From Pseudomonas parafulva (GTDB lineage: Bacteria > Pseudomonadota > Gammaproteobacteria > Pseudomonadales > Pseudomonadaceae), in contig NZ_CP019952.1 of NCBI RefSeq assembly GCF_002021815.1, positions 3,813,001 through 3,877,000 on the forward strand: 64,000 nucleotides of DNA, in the 5' to 3' direction. Both the position numbers and the translations under genes were made by a program. Below, in pieces: positions 20,469 to 28,952 of the stretch. The notes beneath the pieces are model-generated. The model searched no databases, was not told where the DNA came from, and was given only the letters and a program-made list of their open reading frames with translations. Position 1 is the first letter of the stretch, and each line of letters starts with the position of its first letter.

Positions 20469-21368
20469 ATGGCCAAGCAAAATGCCCGCGCGGACGCGTT
20501 GTCCCTGCTGTTGTTCACCCTGCGCAGCGGCAAGCTGATGGCAATCAACCTGCTCAAGGTCAGCGAAATCATTCCGTGCCCAGCGCTGACCAAGCTTCCC
20601 GAGTCCCACCCCCATGTCAAAGGCGTAGCGACCCTGCGCGGGCACCCGCTGTCAGTGATCGACTTGTCCCGCGCCATTGGCGAGCGACCGCTGGCCGACC
20701 CCAACGCAGGGTGCTTGATCGTCACCGAGATCAGCCGCTCGCGCCAGGGCCTGCACGTGCAGGCGGTCAGCCGCATCGTGCACTGCCTGAGCACCGACAT
20801 CAAACCGCCGCCTTACGGTGCGGGCAAACAGTCGTTCATAACCGGCGTTACCCGTGTGGACAACACCTTGGTGCAGGTGCTCGACATCGAGAAGGTCATT
20901 CACGGCATCGCCCCGGCACCCGTCGAATCGCCCGCCAGTGGCCTGAGCGTCGAGGACGCCAGCCTGCTGGCCGCCGCCAACATCCTGGTGGTCGACGACA
21001 GCAACGTCGCCCTGCAACAGTCGGTGCATACCCTGCGCAACCTGGGGATCGAGTGCCGTACCGCCCGCAGTGCCAAGGACGCCATCGGCATTCTGCTGGA
21101 GCTGCAAGGCACGGCGCAGGAGATCAATGTCATCGTCTCGGACATCGAGATGAGCGAGATGGACGGCTATGCCTTCACCCGCAGCCTGCGCGAGAGCCCG
21201 GATTTTCAGCACGTGTACGTGCTGCTGCACACCTCGCTGGACAGCGCCATGAGCAGCGAAAAGGCGACCCAGGCCGGGGCCAACGCCATCTTGACCAAGT
21301 TCTCGTCCCCCGAGTTGACCGACTGCCTGGTGGTGGCGGCGCGGGCCGTGGTCTTCGCTGAGCGCTGA
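20469..21368 (+). CDS. CheV-type chemotaxis coupling protein (CheW + receiver)
   Basis: Couples chemoreceptors to CheA and carries a phospho-tunable receiver. It has 299 residues. A CheW-like domain occupies about 10-150 (LLLFTLRSGKLMAIN start; FITGVTRVDNTLVQVLDIEKV end). The receiver spans about 170-292, with acidic pair D176/D177, phospho-acceptor D225 in VIVSDIEM and Lys277 in LTKFS. A clear GAAGG ribosome site precedes the ATG. It is probably a separate transcript from the secretion genes, given the 72-bp gap and palindrome. P. putida has several CheV paralogues, and which receptor this one serves cannot be told here. Confidence 0.9.
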   Translation: MAKQNARADALSLLLFTLRSGKLMAINLLKVSEIIPCPALTKLPESHPHVKGVATLRGHPLSVIDLSRAIGERPLADPNAGCLIVTEISRSRQGLHVQAVSRIVHCLSTDIKPPPYGAGKQSFITGVTRVDNTLVQVLDIEKVIHGIAPAPVESPASGLSVEDASLLAAANILVVDDSNVALQQSVHTLRNLGIECRTARSAKDAIGILLELQGTAQEINVIVSDIEMSEMDGYAFTRSLRESPDFQHVYVLLHTSLDSAMSSEKATQAGANAILTKFSSPELTDCLVVAARAVVFAER

Positions 21369-21451
21369 CCTGCCAGCACGGCTTCGGGTTTGCCCCTCGG
21401 ACTGACTGGGGCATACTTCCAGACCCTCTCGCAACCAGCAGGAAGCCACGC

Positions 21452-21763
21452 ATGAAACGTATCAGCCTCATCCTGATCAGTTGCGCCCTGTTCAGCGGCC
21501 TCGTCCAGGCCTCCAGCAGCCAGGCCTGGAACGAGCACCGTCAGCAGATGCTCAAGGCCTGCCTGGCTGCCAGCCAGTTCAAGAACGCCCATGCTCGCGG
21601 CAAGCCCGCCGAGTTCGACGACCAGTCCGGCATGAGCGCACTGCTGATCGAAGGCGTGTACCCGCAAAAGCACATGAAGCAGCGTACCGGTACCGAGTTG
21701 TGCCTGTATGACCGCAAGCAGCAGCGGGCGTATGTAAGTGAATGGAGCCCGCAAACCAAGTGA
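21452..21763 (+). CDS. Small secreted/periplasmic protein, unknown
   Basis: A 103-residue protein with a clear signal peptide (MKRISLILISCALFSGLVQA, cleavage after about residue 20). The mature part is about 83 residues, polar, with a Cys at about 35 and another near residue 88, so one disulfide is possible. AGGAAG lies about 8 bases before the ATG. I do not recognise the family. Its last 22 bases overlap the start of the CxxCxxCC gene, which suggests co-translation. Synteny from memory places a hypothetical protein here in KT2440 as well. Confidence 0.75.
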   Translation: MKRISLILISCALFSGLVQASSSQAWNEHRQQMLKACLAASQFKNAHARGKPAEFDDQSGMSALLIEGVYPQKHMKQRTGTELCLYDRKQQRAYVSEWSPQTK

Positions 21764-22494
21764 GCGATAGCCTGCGTTTCGCCTGCACCGGCTGTGGCAA
21801 GTGCTGCAGCGGCCACCATGTGCCCCTGACCCTGGTCGAGTCGCAGCGCTGGGCCCGCGACGGTGGGCAGGTAATCGTGCTGATAGAGGCATTCGTCGTC
21901 GACGGCCCTGGCATGCCTCCTGAGCAACGCGAACATGTGCTGTTGCGCTCTCACGCCGTACCCAGTGCCGACGGCCAGATCCGGGTGTCGGTAACCTTCG
22001 CGGCCTTCAACCCTGGCCGCTGCCGCTATCTGGCCGACAACGACCTGTGCGCCATTTACGACCAGCGCCCGCTGGTGTGCAGGATCTATCCGGTTGAAAT
22101 CAACCCACACATCCCCTTGCGGCCCGAGAGCAAGGATTGCCCGCCTGAGGCCTGGCAACAGGGGCCTGACCTGATCCACGGCACGCAGTTGGTCGATGCC
22201 CAGTTGCAGGCGTTGGTGCAGGCCTCTCGGCAGGCAGACAGGGAGGACATCGCGGCCAAGGTGGCGGTCTGCCATGCACTGGGCATGACGACTAGCGCGC
22301 TTAAAGGCAACGGCTTTACTGCCTACTTGCCTGACATGCATGCGTTTGCCACAGCGCTTGCAGAGCTGCCCCAGGACATCTGGGGATCTTGGGCTCTGCA
22401 TGTTGAGGATGCGGCATTGCAGGCACAGTTACAGGCGCACGGGGTACAGGTGACTGACCAGCCACCGGTTTATTACGCGTTTATCGGGTTCTAG
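21742..22494 (+). CDS. YkgJ-family CxxCxxCC metal-binding protein
   Basis: Putative zinc- or iron-chelating cytoplasmic protein of the YkgJ/UPF0153 family, 250 residues. The hallmark Cys cluster is near the N terminus (FACTGCGKCC; Cys 15, 18, 21, 22), with two more family cysteines in NDLCAIYDQRPLVCRIYPVE at about 96-115. The family is often annotated as an Fe-S or Zn cluster protein; the biochemical role is unsettled. The start lies inside the preceding gene (22-bp overlap). A GTG-type start just after that gene's stop cannot be excluded, but would remove residues before the first Cys only. Confidence 0.85.
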   Translation: MEPANQVSDSLRFACTGCGKCCSGHHVPLTLVESQRWARDGGQVIVLIEAFVVDGPGMPPEQREHVLLRSHAVPSADGQIRVSVTFAAFNPGRCRYLADNDLCAIYDQRPLVCRIYPVEINPHIPLRPESKDCPPEAWQQGPDLIHGTQLVDAQLQALVQASRQADREDIAAKVAVCHALGMTTSALKGNGFTAYLPDMHAFATALAELPQDIWGSWALHVEDAALQAQLQAHGVQVTDQPPVYYAFIGF

Positions 22495-22835
22495 GGGCGG
22501 GGCCGCTTTGCGGCCCCGGCAATGTGAGCTGCGAAGCTGAGCACCTGCAGCTGCCACCTTCGTGGCCGTTCTGGCCGAGGCAAGCGTGCGCTCCGTCCGC
22601 GTCCAGTAACCGTCTGAATGTGAGCCCCCTAACGCCCACTCTGAACCTCGGCTCTCACTAGTTCCCTACAAGGCTCTAAACCGGGCATTTCAAAGAAAAT
22701 CCCCGCCATTCCAGCCCCGATACTTACCTTTTACGCAACAGTGCTTATCCAACTTCGCTCTGTTTAAACTGCCTCCACACGACTAACTTTACCCCTGTCC
22801 TCATTAGTACTTGCACCGCAAGAAGGTAGTTAGAA
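22495..22835. other. 341-bp intergenic stretch, no gene found
   Basis: It begins with a GC hairpin (22499-22517) just after the YkgJ stop. The remainder has no convincing coding frame in either strand, no tRNA-like fold and no confident promoter. A run from about 22,670 to 22,800 is more AT-rich than its surroundings and presumably holds the promoter and leader of the small gene at 22836. A 63-codon reverse frame here is not believed. Confidence 0.5.
22499..22517 (+). terminator. GC-rich hairpin after YkgJ-family gene
   Basis: Perfect 8-bp stem GGGGCCGC / GCGGCCCC with loop TTT, starting 5 bases after the stop codon. There is no downstream T-run. The same arm sequence recurs at 39583-39601 between nadC and trxB. 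It is probably a transcript 3'-end or stability hairpin. Confidence 0.5.
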
Positions 22836-23060
22836 ATGTCCAACAGTATGGGTATTGCCAGCGTGTTCGTCCTGTCGTCCCTGTTGTTGTCCCCCCTGGC
22901 CATGGCCGAAGAGTCGCCTGCATTCGTGGCCCGCAACGCCGAGTTCGCAGCGGCCCATCAGGAGGCCCGTGAAACAGTGGCCACACAGCATGCCGACACC
23001 GTCAAAGGCTCGCCGCAGACAGCGTCCAAAGCGGTTGTCGATACCGACGCCGACAGCTGA
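22836..23060 (+). CDS. Small exported protein, 74 residues, unknown
   Basis: Short frame with an N-terminal signal peptide (about residues 1-24, ending SPLAMA) and a polar, Ala/Thr/Asp-rich mature part of about 50 residues with no Cys or aromatic core. AGAAGG lies about 9 bases before the ATG, and a strong intrinsic terminator follows 65 bases after the stop. This makes it look like a self-contained transcription unit. I do not recognise a family. It may be a small periplasmic stress-type protein, but that is a guess. Confidence 0.65.
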   Translation: MSNSMGIASVFVLSSLLLSPLAMAEESPAFVARNAEFAAAHQEARETVATQHADTVKGSPQTASKAVVDTDADS

Positions 23061-23124
23061 GCCTACGCCTCGGCGCGTTCAACAGGCGCCATGGGATTCA
23101 TCTGTTTCAATATGTTAGCCTCTA

Positions 23125-23154
23125 AAAGCCGCTGCCCTATCAGCGGCTTTTTTT
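23125..23154 (+). terminator. Intrinsic terminator
   Basis: A perfect 10-bp stem AAAGCCGCTG / CAGCGGCTTT with loop CCCTAT leads into an unbroken T-run (23148-23154). It ends the transcript of the small exported protein gene before the porin. Confidence 0.92.
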
Positions 23155-23255
23155 CGTATGCGCTGTGTTTTTTCCTGGCAGTTGTGTCATGCGCCAAGCA
23201 TGGCCATCCCTTATAACAAGCACTGCCCCGCCTACCGATCAAGGAGTCTATACCG

Positions 23256-24590
23256 GTGTCTTTCGCGTTTCGCTTCACCCCGCTTTTCATTGCGCTCAGT
23301 GCAAGTATTCCCGTCACGGCTCAGGCCACCGATGACAACGCCGAGGGTTTTGTCGAGGGATCGTCGTTGAACCTGCACTTGCGCAATGCTTATTTCAACC
23401 GCGATACCCACAATCACGGTGCACGCGATACGCGGGAATGGGGTCAAGGGGCAGTGGCGCGCTTCGAATCCGGTTACACACCAGGCACTGTCGGTTTCGG
23501 TCTGGACGCGCACGCCATGCTAGGGGTGAAGCTCGACGGTGGTGGTGGTCATGCAGGCACCAGCATCCTGCCGACCCGTGTGAAAAGCGACGGTGAACTG
23601 GGGGCAGCCCCGCATTCGTTTTCCACCGCAGGCGCGGCGCTCAAGCTCAAGGCGCTGGACACCGAGTTCAAGGCCGGTGATCTGTTTCTGACCAACCCCG
23701 TGATCGCCGGTGGCGAAACCCGCATGCTGCCGCAGACGTTCCGGGGTATCAGCCTGACCAACACCAGCGTCGAAGGGCTGCTGCTTGAGGGTGGCAAGGT
23801 CAGTTTCACCAAGCCCTACAACCAAAGCGGCCATCGCCGTATCGACACCTACTACGGCTCACTGGATGAGCGCGGCAAGAGCAAGCACCTGAGCTGGGCG
23901 GGCGCGGCCTGGAGCGGTACACCCAACATCACGACCAGCGTGTATGCGGCTGAACTCAAGGACATCTGGAACCAGTACTACGCCGACTTCGACTACACCT
24001 ATGTGGTCAACGAGCAGGTCAGCCTCAACCCTGGCGCTCACTTCTACCATACGCAAGACACAGGCCGGGCCTTGCTGGGCAGCATCGACAACAACACCTA
24101 CAGCCTGCACCTGACCCTCAATGCAGGCGCTCATACCGTGACCGCCGCCTATCAGCGGGTTAACGGCGATACGCCGTTCGACTACATCAACCTCGGAGAC
24201 AGCGTCTACCTGGACAACTCGCGCATGTATTCGGACTTCAACGCGCCGAACGAGCGGTCCTGGAAACTTCAGTACGGGTATGACTTCGCCGGCCTCGACC
24301 TGCCTGGCCTGAGCGCATCGCTGTCGTACTCGCGGGGCAAGGCCGACCTGACCAAGGCTGCCCAGGACAACATCCATTACGACTACTACCGGGCTGATGG
24401 CAAGCAGGCCCAGCACTGGGAACGCGACCTGGACGTCAAGTACGTGTTCCAGGAAGGCGACCTCAAAGACCTCTCGGTGCTGGTCCGTTACGCCACGCAC
24501 CGCGGCGGCCAAGGCTACGCCTCGATCGATGGCAACAGCAACAACGACGAAGTGCGCGTCATCGTCGACTACCCTCTGAACGTGTTCTGA
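23256..24590 (+). CDS. OprD-family outer-membrane porin
   Basis: Substrate-specific outer-membrane channel, 444 residues including a signal peptide (about 1-24, ending PVTAQA). Family marks include the early [15 protein letters not shown] strand, alternating beta strands, and terminal hydrophobic Phe after VDYPLNVF. The start is GTG with AAGGAG 9 bases upstream. OprD-family members take up amino acids, aromatic acids or sugars; the substrate cannot be read from this sequence, and no catabolic genes are adjacent. It stands alone between a terminator and a separate promoter for the next gene. Confidence 0.9.
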   Translation: MSFAFRFTPLFIALSASIPVTAQATDDNAEGFVEGSSLNLHLRNAYFNRDTHNHGARDTREWGQGAVARFESGYTPGTVGFGLDAHAMLGVKLDGGGGHAGTSILPTRVKSDGELGAAPHSFSTAGAALKLKALDTEFKAGDLFLTNPVIAGGETRMLPQTFRGISLTNTSVEGLLLEGGKVSFTKPYNQSGHRRIDTYYGSLDERGKSKHLSWAGAAWSGTPNITTSVYAAELKDIWNQYYADFDYTYVVNEQVSLNPGAHFYHTQDTGRALLGSIDNNTYSLHLTLNAGAHTVTAAYQRVNGDTPFDYINLGDSVYLDNSRMYSDFNAPNERSWKLQYGYDFAGLDLPGLSASLSYSRGKADLTKAAQDNIHYDYYRADGKQAQHWERDLDVKYVFQEGDLKDLSVLVRYATHRGGQGYASIDGNSNNDEVRVIVDYPLNVF

Positions 24591-24663
24591 CAGCCTGGTA
24601 CAGACACTGGCTAATCCGTGCGGCAGGGCGATCTCTGCCGCGCTGTGATTCCGTCGGGCGAAC

Positions 24664-24692
24664 TTGTCCGACAATCACCTCTTGCCTAGAAT
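24664..24692 (+). promoter_or_regulatory. Sigma-70-type promoter for diguanylate cyclase
   Basis: -35 TTGTCC (24664-24669), 17-bp spacer and -10 TAGAAT (24687-24692). The predicted start near 24699 gives a leader of about 29 bases. A 7-bp hairpin (24620-24641, GCGGCAG/CTGCCGC) lies upstream, after the porin gene. Confidence 0.55.
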
Positions 24693-24727
24693 GTCGCCGC
24701 CGCAAATGGCCCCCAGCAGTCGCGACC

Positions 24728-26224
24728 ATGCCTACCTCACCGTTACGCCTTGCCTCTTCCCGGTCGCACCCTGAACTGGCTCTCGTGCTGGGCAGTTGCC
24801 TGGCCGTGCTCGCCATCGTGGCCATCGTCAGCTACTTGCTGATGCGCGAGCGTGAGAGCGTGGAGCAATCGGCCGTACGCTCGGCCAACAACATCGTGCA
24901 ATTGATCGAAAGTGACATCCTGCGCAATGTCGAGCTTTATGATCAGGCCCTTCAAGGGTTGATCTGGGCGGTAGGCCGCAAGGAGCTGCCCTCGGTACCC
25001 GGCCCCCTGCGCCAACGGCTGCTGTTCGATGATACCTTCGCCGACCGCAAGCGCGGGGACGTACTGTGGCTGAACAGCAATGGTGACGTGGTAGGTGATT
25101 CGACCAGCAGCGTACCGCGCAAGGCCAACTTCCGGGACACGGGCGTGTTCCAGACCCACTTGCACAACCCAAACACCGCCCTGCTGGTGGGGCCGCCGTT
25201 CAAGGCCCGGTTGGGCGACCTGGACTGGTGCATCAGCTTCAGCCGGCGCATCACCGACCCGAACGGCAATTTCGCCGGGATTGCGGCTGGCGCACTGCGC
25301 CTTGGCTATGTCACCGATCTGTTCAAACGCCTGGATATCGGTGCCAACAGCAGCGTGAACCTGTTCAACGTCGAAGGCCAGCTACTGGCCCGCCAACCCA
25401 TGGGCCCGTCCGACCCATCTGTGGGCAGCCAGTACGCCGGCAAGCCCAATTTCCAGCGAATACTCGGGCAACAAAGTGGCAGCTTCGTCGCGGCCTCAGC
25501 CGGGGATAACAGCGAGCACATGTATACCTTTGCACGGGTGGGCGACCTGCCGCTGATCGTGCTGGTGGTGCATGCCACCGACGAGGTGTTCGCGTCCTGG
25601 CGCCGCACGGCGCTGCTGGTCAGCGTCGCCACCGGGCTGCTGTGTGCAGGGATCATCTGGTTGACCTGGCTGCTCGGCCGGGAGCTGCATCGCCGTTACC
25701 AGGCTGAACAGCGCCTGGCGTCCTTGGCCGCGACCGACAGCCTGACCGGCCTGGCCAATCGCCGGCACCTGGATCAAATGCTGCGCCATGAATGGGCACG
25801 TGCCCAGCGTACCCGCCAGCCACTGACGGTGCTGATGGTCGATGTGGACCATTTCAAGGCGTTCAATCAGCGCCACGGCCATGCGGGCGGTGATCACGCA
25901 CTGCGCGAGGTGGCCAAGGCCATCGAGGCCTGCATCCGTCGGCCGGCCGATCTGGCTGCTCGGTATGGCGGGGAGGAATTTCAGGTGGTACTGCCAGAAA
26001 CCGACGCGCAAGGTGCACGGCTGCTGGCAGAACGGATATGCCGTAGCGTCGAGCGACTCGCTCCTTTCGGTAACGATACCCAGCCGGTCACGGTGAGCAT
26101 CGGCATTGGCAGCTTCAACGCAAACACCCAGCAGGGCCTAGCAGCCATGCTGGGTGGTGCGGATGAAGCGCTCTACCGGGCCAAGGCCAAGGGCCGCAAC
26201 CGGGTAGAAGGCCCGGTCACTTAA
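24728..26224 (+). CDS. Membrane diguanylate cyclase with periplasmic sensor domain
   Basis: Makes c-di-GMP, the messenger that promotes adhesin display and biofilm. It has 498 residues: TM1 at about 18-38, a periplasmic Cache-like sensor at about 45-285, TM2 at about 292-315 and a GGDEF domain at about 335-495. The active site reads GGEEF (414-418), expected to be catalytic. An inhibitory I-site RxxD (RPAD, 405-408) sits exactly five residues before it, so product inhibition is likely. There is no EAL domain. The stop overlaps the stop of the convergent DUF2383 gene by 4 bp. Proximity to the adhesin locus is suggestive, but no direct link is shown. Confidence 0.92.
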   Translation: MPTSPLRLASSRSHPELALVLGSCLAVLAIVAIVSYLLMRERESVEQSAVRSANNIVQLIESDILRNVELYDQALQGLIWAVGRKELPSVPGPLRQRLLFDDTFADRKRGDVLWLNSNGDVVGDSTSSVPRKANFRDTGVFQTHLHNPNTALLVGPPFKARLGDLDWCISFSRRITDPNGNFAGIAAGALRLGYVTDLFKRLDIGANSSVNLFNVEGQLLARQPMGPSDPSVGSQYAGKPNFQRILGQQSGSFVAASAGDNSEHMYTFARVGDLPLIVLVVHATDEVFASWRRTALLVSVATGLLCAGIIWLTWLLGRELHRRYQAEQRLASLAATDSLTGLANRRHLDQMLRHEWARAQRTRQPLTVLMVDVDHFKAFNQRHGHAGGDHALREVAKAIEACIRRPADLAARYGGEEFQVVLPETDAQGARLLAERICRSVERLAPFGNDTQPVTVSIGIGSFNANTQQGLAAMLGGADEALYRAKAKGRNRVEGPVT

Positions 26225-26697
26225 GAGCGGGCGCGGGCCGAATCACGCAGCGCCTTTACTTGGTCATGGTTGCGCTGTACGCCTTGCAGCTGTTTCTCGA
26301 CCAGGGTGTAGGTGGAGTCTGTTGCACTACGACCCAGCTTCACCAGTTTCTCACGGGCCTCTTTGTAGGCCTTCAGCGCATGATCCTCACCGCGCTCGAC
26401 TTCGTTGAGCACTGCCTCTTCGCTCTTACCTGTCAGCATGGACTTGAAGTTCACCCATCCCCGATGGATATCAGCTGTAATGCTGGTAGATGTCTCTGGA
26501 TCCCCGCCAAGCCTACGTACTTCGCTTTGCAGTTCGGCAGCAGCATTCGCGCACTCGCCAGCACGTTGAACGAAGAACGCTTTCAGTTCAGGATTCTTGA
26601 CATCATCGGCCGATTCACGGAAACCCTTTTCGCCGTCTTTGCTGTACTCGATCAGGTCGTTCAATACGTTGATAACGTCTTTGTTAACGTCACTCAT
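26221..26697 (-). CDS. PA2169-family four-helix-bundle protein (DUF2383)
   Basis: Predicted soluble ferritin-like four-helix protein of 158 residues. Acidic and Lys-rich helices include LNDLIEYSKDGEKGF (about 12-26), KAFFVQRAGECANAAAELQ (about 39-57) and the NEVERGEDHALKAYKEA segment (about 97-113) with Glu/His spacing as in rubrerythrin-like folds. Function is not established. The ATG has AAGGAG upstream. A strong sigma-54 promoter match lies 40-56 bp upstream of the start, so expression is probably tied to an enhancer-binding protein. It ends tail-to-tail with the diguanylate cyclase. Confidence 0.88.
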   Translation of the reverse strand: MSDVNKDVINVLNDLIEYSKDGEKGFRESADDVKNPELKAFFVQRAGECANAAAELQSEVRRLGGDPETSTSITADIHRGWVNFKSMLTGKSEEAVLNEVERGEDHALKAYKEAREKLVKLGRSATDSTYTLVEKQLQGVQRNHDQVKALRDSARARS

Positions 26698-26736
26698 GGC
26701 AAAACTCCTTGGCAGGTGATAGTCATCTGGATAGGA

Positions 26737-26753
26737 GCAGTGATCGTGCCAAA
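26737..26753 (-). promoter_or_regulatory. Sigma-54 promoter for DUF2383 gene
   Basis: Read on the minus strand, TTGGCACGATCACTGCT matches the -24/-12 consensus YTGGCACGRNNNTTGCW at every fixed base except one (C for T). The GG/GC spacing is exact. The predicted start near 26726 leaves a 29-base leader with AAGGAG. The upstream 26,760-26,890 stretch is strongly AT-rich and contains a near-match to an IHF site (AATCAAATATTAT), as expected for sigma-54 promoters. Confidence 0.8.
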
Positions 26754-26894
26754 TTGAGCAATCTTATAAAATGCATATATTTCAATGACTTAGCCAAATC
26801 AAATATTATTTGGAAAGCAGCATTCTGCATGATTACGCTTGGGTACTCGTGCAGATTGCCGTATGGTCGGCATTTTCACGTTCAGATCTGAAAA

Positions 26895-27119
26895 ATGTTC
26901 AACCAGCAAAGTCTTGAACTGTTAGTGACTCGCAGTATGCCGTTTGGCAAATACCAAGGTCGGATCATTGCCGACCTGCCGGGCGATTACCTGGCGTGGT
27001 TTGCGCGCAAGGGCTTTCCAACAGGGGAGCTAGGGGAGTTGCTGGCCTTGATGCATGAAGTCGACCATAACGGTCTGAGTGACCTGCTGGTGCCATTGCG
27101 GCGCAAGCATGGGTGTTGA
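26895..27119 (+). CDS. DUF3820 family small protein
   Basis: A 74-residue cytoplasmic protein. The family core is MPFGKYQGRIIADLPGDYLAWF (residues about 15-36), followed by an amphipathic helix and a basic C terminus. DUF3820 members are sometimes labelled quorum-sensing-regulated virulence factors; no mechanism is known to me. It is transcribed away from the DUF2383 gene across an AT-rich spacer. Confidence 0.82.
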   Translation: MFNQQSLELLVTRSMPFGKYQGRIIADLPGDYLAWFARKGFPTGELGELLALMHEVDHNGLSDLLVPLRRKHGC

Positions 27120-27218
27120 GCGGGTTCGCCGACCGTGCCGGTAAACGGCACTGTGCCAGGCTGACGCCGCCCCTTAAGAGCGGCATCCGTAGCCGAAAAG
27201 GCTTGCCGTTAAGCACCT

Positions 27219-28952
27219 CTATCCCTTGGCCGGCGCCACCATCAGCTCGACGTTTTCGTTCTTCTTGATCAGCGCATACACCACCGCCGTCAACAAGCTA
27301 CCTGCGACAATCGCCAACAGGTACAACGCGGCATGGTTGATGGCGTTCGGGATCAACAGGACGAACAGTCCGCCATGGGGCGCCATGAGTTTGCAACCAA
27401 AGTACATGGACAAGGCCCCGGTCAGCGCGCCCCCTGCCAGGCTCGCCGGAATCACTCGCAGCGGATCCTTGGCGGCGAATGGGATGGCCCCTTCGGAAAT
27501 GAAGCACAGCCCCAGTGCCAAGGCCGCCTTCCCCGCCTCCCGCTCGCTCTGGGCAAACTTGCGCCTGGCCAGGAACGTGGCCAAGCCCAGGCCAATCGGC
27601 GGTACCATGCCGGCGGCCATGGTGGCAGCCATCGGGGCATAGCTCGAAGACGCCAGCAACCCTACCGAGAACGCATAAGCGGCCTTGTTGATCGGTCCGC
27701 CGAGGTCGACGCACATCATGCCACCAAGCAGCAGCCCCAGCAGGATCGCGTTGGTGGTGCCCATGCTGTCGAGAAACCGCGTAAGGCCTTCGAGCATGGC
27801 CGCCACCGGCTGCCCCACCACATAGATCATCACCAGACCGGTGAACAGGCTGGCCAGCAAGGGAATGATCAGGATCGGCTTGAGCGCCTCCAGACTGGTG
27901 GGCAGCTTCGCCCAGCGGGCAATGGCTTTGGCGCTGTAGCCGGCCAGAAAGCCCGCCACGATGCCGCCGATGAAGCCGGCACCCAGGGTGCTGGCCAGCA
28001 GCCCGCCGATCATGCCTGGGGCCAACCCTGGCCGATCGGCGATGGACCAGGCGATATAGCCGGCCAGCAGTGGCACCATCAGCTTGAAGGCCGCTTCACC
28101 GCCGATCTGCATCAGCGCAGCCGGTAGCGTCCCCGCTTGCTTGTAGGCTTCGATACCGAACACGAACGACAAGGCAATCAGCAGGCCCCCGGCCACGACC
28201 ATGGGCAGCATGAACGAGACACCGGTCAGCAGGTGCTTGTAGACGCCGGTTTTTTCGCCCTTGCTGGCGGCAGCGCTGGCCGAAGCAGTCCCACCCTCCT
28301 CCACCTTGGCTTCGGCCAGCGCCTTGTCCAGGGTGGCGCGGGCCTGCTTGAGCGCAATGCCAGTGCCGCAGCGGTAGATGCGCTTGCCCGCAAAGCGCGC
28401 TGCGGGCACCTCGATGTCAGCGGCCAGCAGCACCACGTCGGCAGCTGCGATGGCTTGGGCCGAAAGCGGGTTGCGTGCCCCGACCGAGCCCTGGGTTTCA
28501 ACGGTGAGCTGGTAGCCCATCTGTTGCGCGGCCTGTTGCAGGGCTTCGGCCGCCATGAAGGTATGGGCGACGCCAGTCGGGCACGCAGTGACTGCAACGA
28601 TGCGCACTTCCTCGCGGGTGTCGACATCGGGGGCTACGGCCATCAGCGGCTGCGCATTGGCAGCTGCTTCGTCGAGAAAACCTTCGCGGTCAGCCAAAGC
28701 CTGGGACGGCGTGCTCTGGTACACACGCTTGCCTACAAAGCGGGTAAGGTCCACCGGGCCGGTGCTGACCACCAGCACCCAGTCGGCGTCGGCGATCTGC
28801 GCTGCGTCGAGCTGTCGTTCGGGATGCTCGGCATCCTGCACCTCGACCTGGGTGGTCCAGCCACGGCGCTGGGCCGCAGCCGCCAGCAGACGTGCGCTGA
28901 GCACGCTCGATACCTGGCCATTGGGGCAGGCAGTGAGAATGACAATGTTCAT
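27219..28952 (-). CDS. fruA: Fructose PTS permease EIIBC
   Basis: Takes up fructose and phosphorylates it to fructose 1-phosphate. It has 577 residues from the ATG at 28952, which overlaps the fruK stop as ATGA; an in-frame TTG two codons upstream is less likely. There are two tandem EIIB-type domains, with Cys9 in the N-terminal one and the canonical VTACPTGVAHT Cys124 in the second. The EIIC membrane domain spans about 230-570. It is the last gene of fruB-fruK-fruA and receives phosphate from FruB. The operon is under Cra control, judged from the operator upstream of fruB. Confidence 0.95.
   Translation of the reverse strand: MNIVILTACPNGQVSSVLSARLLAAAAQRRGWTTQVEVQDAEHPERQLDAAQIADADWVLVVSTGPVDLTRFVGKRVYQSTPSQALADREGFLDEAAANAQPLMAVAPDVDTREEVRIVAVTACPTGVAHTFMAAEALQQAAQQMGYQLTVETQGSVGARNPLSAQAIAAADVVLLAADIEVPAARFAGKRIYRCGTGIALKQARATLDKALAEAKVEEGGTASASAAASKGEKTGVYKHLLTGVSFMLPMVVAGGLLIALSFVFGIEAYKQAGTLPAALMQIGGEAAFKLMVPLLAGYIAWSIADRPGLAPGMIGGLLASTLGAGFIGGIVAGFLAGYSAKAIARWAKLPTSLEALKPILIIPLLASLFTGLVMIYVVGQPVAAMLEGLTRFLDSMGTTNAILLGLLLGGMMCVDLGGPINKAAYAFSVGLLASSSYAPMAATMAAGMVPPIGLGLATFLARRKFAQSEREAGKAALALGLCFISEGAIPFAAKDPLRVIPASLAGGALTGALSMYFGCKLMAPHGGLFVLLIPNAINHAALYLLAIVAGSLLTAVVYALIKKNENVELMVAPAKG

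Noticed and set aside
22745-22936. 63-codon minus-strand frame before the small exported protein
   Set aside because: No ribosome site, and it overlaps the better supported plus-strand gene with its signal peptide.
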